Assembly (NCBI GenBank): GCA_001953115.1
Contig: LSSL01000583.1
Location: forward strand, 9,843-36,812
Source of the DNA: Smittium mucronatum
Taxonomy: Eukaryota; Kickxellomycota; Harpellomycetes; Harpellales; Legeriomycetaceae
Direction of reading: 5' to 3'
DNA length: 26,970 bases
Shown here: positions 21,643 to 26,970 of the stretch, one piece after another
Layout of the letters: each line of letters starts with the position of its first letter
Numbering within the stretch: the stretch's first letter is position 1
Position numbers and translations under genes: made by a program
The notes under the pieces: generated by a model
The model's database searches: none
The model's input: the letters and a program-made list of their open reading frames with translations, nothing else
Told to the model about the DNA's origin: nothing

Positions 21643-22830
21643 ATGAGCGACGCCGAAATATCAGCAAAACTCGAAAACACATCGTTGAATGATGTATGGA
21701 ATCATTTAAAATTTCTTGAAGGATTCGAGTAATCAAACAATTAACATAATTATTCCCTTTTAGGATGAATTCGCAGATTTCCCCAAAAAGAAGAAGTCTA
21801 CTAAGAAGGTACTTTTCGAGGATGATTTGGATTCCGAAGCCAAGCCCAAGGATGAAGCAAACGAATTCGAAGGTTTTTATTTTATTATTTTTTAATTGTT
21901 TTTTATTTTAATTTTTACTAAGGACCGTTTGTTTAAATATCAACTTTAGATGATGCATTTTCTGAATTGAAAAAAAAGAAAAAGAAGTCAAAGAAGCCAA
22001 AGGTAATCAAAAATACAATATAAATTTGATTTCCATTGAGTTTTTTTGTTTTTAAAATCAATTTAGACCTTTGAAGATGAATTGGAAGATAAACCAGCGG
22101 AAACTGAGGAAGTCGATGAGAGCTTTTTAGATTTAAGTTCCATAAAGAAGAAGAAGAAGAAGTCCAAGAAAAATATGGCCGCTTTCGAGGCTGAGCTTGA
22201 AGAGAATTCTACTGAAAAAGAGGCTAACTCTGAATCAGCATCGCGTGATGTATGGCGCGATTCTGACAGAGATTATACTTATGTCGAGGTAATTAATAAT
22301 AAAAACTTTTTTAACTGAAATTTAACCCTAACTTTTGGTTTGTGTCCATTATGTGATCTCTTTAGCTCCTAGATCGATTCTACTCCATCTTGAGGGAGAA
22401 TAACCCCGAGCTCGCAGGAGAAAAACGAAAATACACTATAGTCCCACCACAAATAGTCAGAGACGGAAACAAGAAATCAATCTTTGTCAATCTACCAGAT
22501 ATTTGCAAAAGAATGCACAGACCTCCAGAGCATGTCATTCAATACTTATTTGCTGAATTGGGTACTTCGGGTTCAGTCGATGGTAACGGTGGTTTAGTAA
22601 TTAAAGGTAGATTCCAACAGAAACAGATTGAAAACGTGTTACGTCGTTATATCATGGAATATGTTACCTGTGGTACTTGTAGATCCGGAGAAACTATTCT
22701 CACTAAAGAAAACAGATTGTATTTCGTTCAGTGCGAAAGCTGCGGCTCTATAAGATCAGTAGCTCCAATCAAAACAGGTTTCCAAGCTCAAACAGTCAAG
22801 CGTTCAGTTGCTCGCAGAGCTGTCGCATAA
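21643..22830 (+). CDS. EIF2S2: Translation initiation factor eIF2 subunit beta, five exons
   Basis: Exons are 21643-21693, 21764-21872, 21950-22002, 22067-22288 and 22366-22830 (stop TAA), giving 299 residues; introns of 63-77 nt are all GT-AG. The yeast name is SUI3. eIF2-beta is part of the GTP-binding complex that delivers initiator Met-tRNA to the 40S subunit. Three lysine blocks, which in this family contact eIF5 and eIF2B-epsilon, lie at residues 25-32 (KKKKSTKK), 61-71 ([11 protein letters not shown]) and 98-106 (KKKKKKSKK). The conserved core starts near [15 protein letters not shown] and includes VVPPQ-like [27 protein letters not shown] and [12 protein letters not shown]. The zinc ribbon is C247-x2-C250-x17-C268-x2-C271, followed by IKTGFQAQ. 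The first donor (after N-D, 21694) was chosen because it keeps the lysine-block frame; the alternative at about 21729 does not. Length and motifs are complete, so it looks functional. Confidence 0.96.
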
Positions 22831-23029
22831 TCTCTTTATCTTTCTTTCTTTTTATTTTTTTGTTTAAATATATTTTGAAGGCGTAGACTTTTTATATGAT
22901 CTTAAATACATACGCTATATCTATTTATTTTAATTTGATTAATGATTAAAAGAATACCGAAAAAGCATGCAGCTTGAGAAAAGAGATAAAAGAAAAGATG
23001 AAGTGATGATTTCAAAAATGGAATATATA
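22831..23029. other. Convergent intergenic gap between eIF2-beta and roadblock
   Basis: The 199-bp gap holds both 3' ends. It begins with a T/C-rich stretch (CTTTATCTTTCTTTC) after the eIF2-beta stop. I see no canonical AATAAA for eIF2-beta. Confidence 0.6.
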
Positions 23030-23341
23030 CTAGAAGTTTTTGGAATCCTTGGTGTTGTTTGCAAACGTGGCAAATATATAATCGTTACTGGGACAAATCA
23101 AGAGCTCGTATAACTCTGTTTTAACTCTAATAAACTTTATCACATCTGGCTTGGTTTTGGACAAATCTTTAACTTTATCGGAAGAAGAAATCAGATCGTA
23201 AACCGCCGTTGCTCTTTCAATCGTTTTTTCTGAATCGAATGAGGACAATATGACAGCGCCGGTTGCCGACAATATGAGAGCACCCAACACTCCTGGCCGA
23301 GACATCAAGCTATCAAATTCCTTTTGGACAGAGATTTCCAT
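23030..23341 (-). CDS. DYNLRB1: Dynein light chain, roadblock/LC7 family
   Basis: A single coding exon of 103 residues. The roadblock fold is clear: N-terminal helix (EISVQKEFDSLMSRPGV), strand LGALILSATGAVILSS, a middle helix ending KVKDLSKTKPDVIKFIRVK, and the closing strands ELYELLICPSNDYIFATFAN. Family members are about 96-105 residues, so the length fits. The protein would be a dynein intermediate-chain-binding light chain used in microtubule motor transport; a LAMTOR or MglB-like relative is less likely given the DVIKFIRV-x-ELYELLICPSNDYIF pattern. The frame stays open for about 45 codons upstream of this ATG with no other ATG, so I keep the ATG at 23341. A GTAAGC donor at 23589 and AG acceptors nearer the start suggest a possible 5'-UTR intron. 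It converges with eIF2-beta and is divergent from V-ATPase C. Confidence 0.9.
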   Translation of the reverse strand: MEISVQKEFDSLMSRPGVLGALILSATGAVILSSFDSEKTIERATAVYDLISSSDKVKDLSKTKPDVIKFIRVKTELYELLICPSNDYIFATFANNTKDSKNF

Positions 23342-23856
23342 TGTATTATTTGCTATAAGTTGAACCTTCGTGCTGGTTGTGCCGGAATATGCAGCTGTAG
23401 TTTCTGTGATGAAATCGAGGACGCTCGTGTTTAATGTTCTGAATGGTAGTATATTAACTCTTGATACGTTTTGTTAATGTATTGTGCAATGACTAAAAAG
23501 CAAAAGCATTTGGCAGAATTAGGCCAAACAATTATTTAGTAGTTGATCAAACTGCCAATAGTACACAAATAGTCTGGCGAATGGCTTACATGTGTGTGGT
23601 CTATCTATTTGAAGATAAGCCAATCCCCGCTGATTTGTGTCTACGGCCTTTTTACAGATTGTGTTTTCGGCTGTAAATTAATCTATGTTAATATCTAAGC
23701 AGAAGCTGATTTATTAATGTCTTCTAAAGACTTTATTTTCCGTCAGTAGACCCGATAATAACTTTCCCAGATTCTTAATATTTTATTTCTATTCCTATTT
23801 CATTTTTCAGTTTCCCAGCTATTGCACCGTAAATTGGGATTTAATTCATATCCACT
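23342..23856. promoter_or_regulatory. Shared divergent promoter region of roadblock and V-ATPase C
   Basis: The 515 bp between two divergent start codons are clearly less AT-rich than other intergenic DNA in the window. There are open frames on both strands (plus 23497-23673, minus 23670-23522, the latter after an AATTTACAG acceptor-like site) with no recognisable product. Transcripts of both genes must start here. I identify no specific factor site. Confidence 0.5.
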
Positions 23857-25793
23857 ATGTCTGCCTATTGGATGATTTCTATTCCCTCAAAAGGGAACCC
23901 CGAGATTGCCTTATCCGAGTTGACCCAGAATGTCGAACCTTTCACTGCCGACTTGCTCACAGTGCCTTCTTTTAAGGTATTATATATTTACATTTTCGAT
24001 ACGCGCCTTTCCCTTCTACGCATTATTCCAGGACTATTTACTTTACTATTATATTTTAATTTTTTTTTAAATGCTAGATTGGAAGTTTAGATGAATTACT
24101 CAATTCTTCTGAAAGCTTAGCCAAATTGGATGTAGCTTGCCAAGTCACTGTTTCGAAAATTACTGAGAGCATGATTAAACTTTCGGAAATTCCCAAGGAG
24201 GAGTACGAGGATTATTTTTTTGTTGAGGACTGTAAGTCTAAGTTTATTGTTTTATTTTTATCTAAAGTGTATTATACTCTTCAAGCAATTTTTTTTCCCT
24301 TTCTTTCTGACAAACTCTATTATATATATATATAATAACTTCAGTAACCCCCGATAAGTTTATAAGAAATTTCCGTTGGAACACTTCAAAGTATCAAGTG
24401 GAAACCAAGATATCTGATACTGCAGAAAAAATTAATAAGGTACCCTTTTTATATTTTCAATATCGCGCAATTCTTCTAAATAAAAAACTCCCCCCCCCCT
24501 TCAAAAACAGGATTTAGAATCTATTGGAAGTGCTTTAAAGATAAAACTTGCTCAATTGAACAACTTAAAGTCAGTTATTGGTTTGGCCTCAAGAAAGCAA
24601 ACGTAGGAATAAATTTTGTTCCTGTATTTCAATGATCTATTTCATAAATTTATTTTTTATCTTTTTATAGTGGAAATCTATCAGTTAAATCCCTTAATGG
24701 GATTGTTCAGCGTAGCCATTTACTAGAAGGCTCAGAGTTCATGAAAACTGTATTTGTTGCTGTTCCAAAGTAATTTTTTTTTATAAAAAAAATTATTATA
24801 AAATTTTAAGAGATTTGATGATTAATACATTCTAATATTTTTATAATACTATTTTCAAATTTTGATTTAGAAATAGCGAAAAGTTGTTCCTGAACTGTTA
24901 TGAAACTCTGTCCCAAATGGTCGTTCCTAGATCTGCCACGTATTGTCAATATATTTTAACTGCGCGACTTTATCTAATTTTATAATATTTTACAGGAAAA
25001 TCGCTAGTGACCAGGAATATATCCTCTATTCTGTTATTATGTTTAACAGGGTGGTTGGGGATTTTACTACTGCTGCAAAAGAAAAAAAGTAAATGGTCCA
25101 ATTTCATTTCTCTCTTCTAATTGTGGTTATTTTTTATAAATTTACTACATCACTCTTTTCTTTGACCTCAACTTAATTATAGATTCATAGTAAGGGAATT
25201 CGAATTTTCTGAGGAGCAAATAGAGAGCGAGTTGGAGCTTGAAAGAAAAAAAGGCCAGGCCCAAGAAGAACTTGTAAGTAACTCATAAGAACTCTTCAAC
25301 TCTTTTGAAAAAATTCATAATTATTAACTTTGATGCTAATTTTTAATTTCATCCGTATTTCAGATACAATTTTTGGAATGGTCTCAGTCCAGCTTTTCCG
25401 ATCTATTTTCTGGCTGGTTTCATGTCAAAGTCCTTCGGTTATATGTAGAATCTCTCCTACGTTATGGTCTCCCCCCAGATTTCGTATCCATCGTAGTTGA
25501 GGTATTTTTAAAGTCTTTTAATTTTAAGCATATTTTAGCTTCTATTTTTTATTAAATTTTCCCTCAAATAGGTCCCTACAAAAATCCAAAGGCAACTGAA
25601 AACCAAACTAAACAAGGCCTATGCTCAATTGGATAACAGCGGAAATATTTTCGATGGTATGGGATTAAAAAAGCCTAAAGTTAAAAAATCAGACAATCTG
25701 GATATAAACGAATTCAACTCAATCCTCGATGAATATTCACCATTCGTTATCTTTGAGCTTGATTTGAATCAGAGTCTGCTGCACTCACAGTGA
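23857..25793 (+). CDS. VMA5: V-type proton ATPase subunit C, ten exons
   Basis: Exons are 23857-23976, 24078-24231, 24345-24439, 24511-24602, 24671-24769, 24871-24939, 24996-25088, 25183-25273, 25364-25501 and 25572-25793 (stop TGA), giving 390 residues, the usual size for this family (ATP6V1C1 in animals). All nine introns are GT-AG, 56-113 nt, and every phase joins. Subunit C belongs to the V1 sector and bridges the peripheral stalks to the membrane sector during regulated assembly of the pump. Signatures in order: MSAYWMISIPSKGNP at the N-terminus; FIRNFRWNTSKY; LNNLKSVIGLASRKQTGNLS; VAVPKNSEKLFLNCYETLS then QMVVPRSAT; KFIVREFEFSEEQ; WSQSSFSDLFSGWFHVKVLR and VESLLRYGLPPDF (residues 277-311); C-terminal FVIFELDLNQ. 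An AATAAA at 25836-25841 is a candidate polyadenylation signal. I see no defect. Confidence 0.96.
24490..24499 (+). repeat. Ten-base poly-C tract in V-ATPase C intron 3
   Basis: A run of ten C residues just upstream of the intron 3 acceptor (CAG at 24508-24510). It lies where the polypyrimidine tract is expected. In DNA this AT-rich the use of C rather than T is unusual. Confidence 0.9.
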
Positions 25794-26970
25794 ATTCAAG
25801 TCACTTTACTACATATTTTATCCTCTTTCTTTTTAAATAAATTTTTAACTTTATTATGTCGTAAAAGTCATTATGTGATCTTTATTGGTTAAGTTCTATT
25901 TCAGCTTTTCTCGATGTATCTTGATCATTTAGAAAAAAATTTCTAATTGGAGTAATTGAAATTGAAATAAAGGATATAGTTCATCATATCGGCTTTCTCG
26001 AAAAAACTATATATAATGGAGAACCCAATTACATTTTAAAGCAGCATTTTCCCCCTAATATTTATAGAGGAGACTTTATAATTTTTTTATAAAAGATTTT
26101 ATTAACAGAAATCAGTACTATTTAATATCCCTAAAAACATTGATTATCATATAAGAGTAAGAATTTTTACATTCTTTAAGCCCACATTTTGGGTTAATGA
26201 TAGAATATCTAGGATGATTGTATGATTGTATGATACTAGCCAACCGAAATACAAACAAAAATGATATATTAAATTGAAGGTAGGATATCATTTTTAATAT
26301 TAATTAATATCTGAGAGGCAAATACATATTATTTGAATAAAGTGATATGATCTCTCGGTTAAATTATTAGAATTTGTATAATTTTAGCAGTGTTTTACTT
26401 AAATATTTGATAATTTCATGTCAGAATTCTAATTAATAATAGAACAAATATTGAGCCTAATAATATTTATCGAATATAACTTTTATTAGATATTTTACTA
26501 GGTTTGATAAAAAAAAATTACGCTCATCATGTCGAAAGGATGGTGCAGCTCTCAAAAAAAAATTTTTTCAAAAATTTTCATACCTAGAAATACTATAAAT
26601 AGGAATATCGATTTTATTTTTCATCGAGTAATTTTGTTAAAAGTTAATTATCATTTAAAACTGTAATAAAAAATATTGTTAAATAGTTTTTTTACACAAA
26701 AGCTGGAAAAAATAGATGAAGCCTGGAAATTTCCATAAATTCTGGAAAATATGCACGGAAACTATTTTTTTTTTGCTAGTTATCATTTTCTATCCGAAGG
26801 CTAACTAGTATTACCCAATTATTTGCAATTATGTTAGAATCAATCGAGCTCTTTAGAGCGAAGATTTATTCATATAATACGAGGGGAAAAGACATATTAA
26901 GTGTTACCATTTTATTGGATAAAACTAAACCGATAATAACAAACCGATAAAAATGAGTGAATAAAATGAA
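25794..26970. other. Downstream AT-rich flank, no gene seen
   Basis: After the V-ATPase C 3' end I see only very short frames (for example MSKGWCSS at 26529) and a small TGTATGAT duplication at about 26218-26233. There is no supportable gene, RNA or element in the remaining 1.2 kb. Confidence 0.6.

Noticed and set aside
21694..21730. Extension of eIF2-beta exon 1 through [12 protein letters not shown] using a donor at 21729
   Set aside because: Splicing there shifts exon 2 out of the lysine-block frame; the donor at 21694 keeps it.
23220..23434. Plus-strand Cys-rich frame ending in CIICYKLNLRAGCAGICSCS-type sequence
   Set aside because: It runs antisense through the start of the roadblock gene and has no start or family match; treated as a shadow.
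1..26970. tRNA, rRNA, CRISPR array, telomere repeats
   Set aside because: I looked for T-loop GGTTCGA-type boxes, regular direct repeats with spacers and TTAGGG arrays on both strands and found nothing convincing; isolated matches lie in introns or exons.

Overview
The window is eukaryotic nuclear DNA, very AT-rich, with compact spliced genes at the two ends and a gene desert of roughly 19 kb between them. Short GT-AG introns of 56-119 nt, three lysine blocks plus a C2-C2 zinc ribbon in eIF2-beta, a roadblock dynein light chain and V-ATPase subunit C all indicate a eukaryote. The C-terminus of eIF2-beta ([17 protein letters not shown]) looks fungal to me, so I favour an AT-rich, probably early-diverging fungus or fungal relative. 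That placement is inference; the exact lineage cannot be read from this window.

Layout. (1) Positions 89-1898, minus strand: a three-exon NAF1 gene (H/ACA snoRNP assembly factor) with a 57-bp tandem repeat in exon 1. (2) About 1.9-21.6 kb: a desert with no intact gene that I can support. It holds short tandem duplications, two ~20-bp-period arrays in inverted orientation (about 5.86-6.09 kb and 7.48-7.60 kb), a CA/TA low-complexity block, a (TTA)n microsatellite, and decayed non-LTR retrotransposons. The clearest fossil is an L1-like ORF2 on the plus strand (about 13.9-17.0 kb). Its endonuclease, reverse transcriptase (YADF in place of YADD) and C-terminal landmarks still follow one another in order, through many stops and frameshifts. 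A second, weaker copy lies on the minus strand near 8.2-8.8 kb. The base-strand bias, T-rich at about 8-12.5 kb and A-rich at about 12.6-17.6 kb, matches the two orientations. (3) 21.6-25.8 kb: a dense cluster of eIF2-beta (+, five exons), the roadblock dynein light chain (-, one coding exon) and V-ATPase subunit C (+, ten exons). (4) 25.8 kb to the end: AT-rich sequence in which I see no gene.

The four genes are ordinary housekeeping functions (snoRNP assembly, translation initiation, dynein transport, vacuolar acidification) and do not form a pathway. Roadblock and V-ATPase C share a divergent promoter of about 515 bp, while eIF2-beta and roadblock converge. NAF1 and eIF2-beta both point away from the desert, so only 5' flanks border it. 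I see no convincing novel enzymatic system. The items most worth following are the layered L1 fossils in the desert, the inverted 20-bp arrays, the repeated SUMO-type motifs in NAF1, and an unresolved minus-strand splice-like segment at 2.7-3.5 kb.
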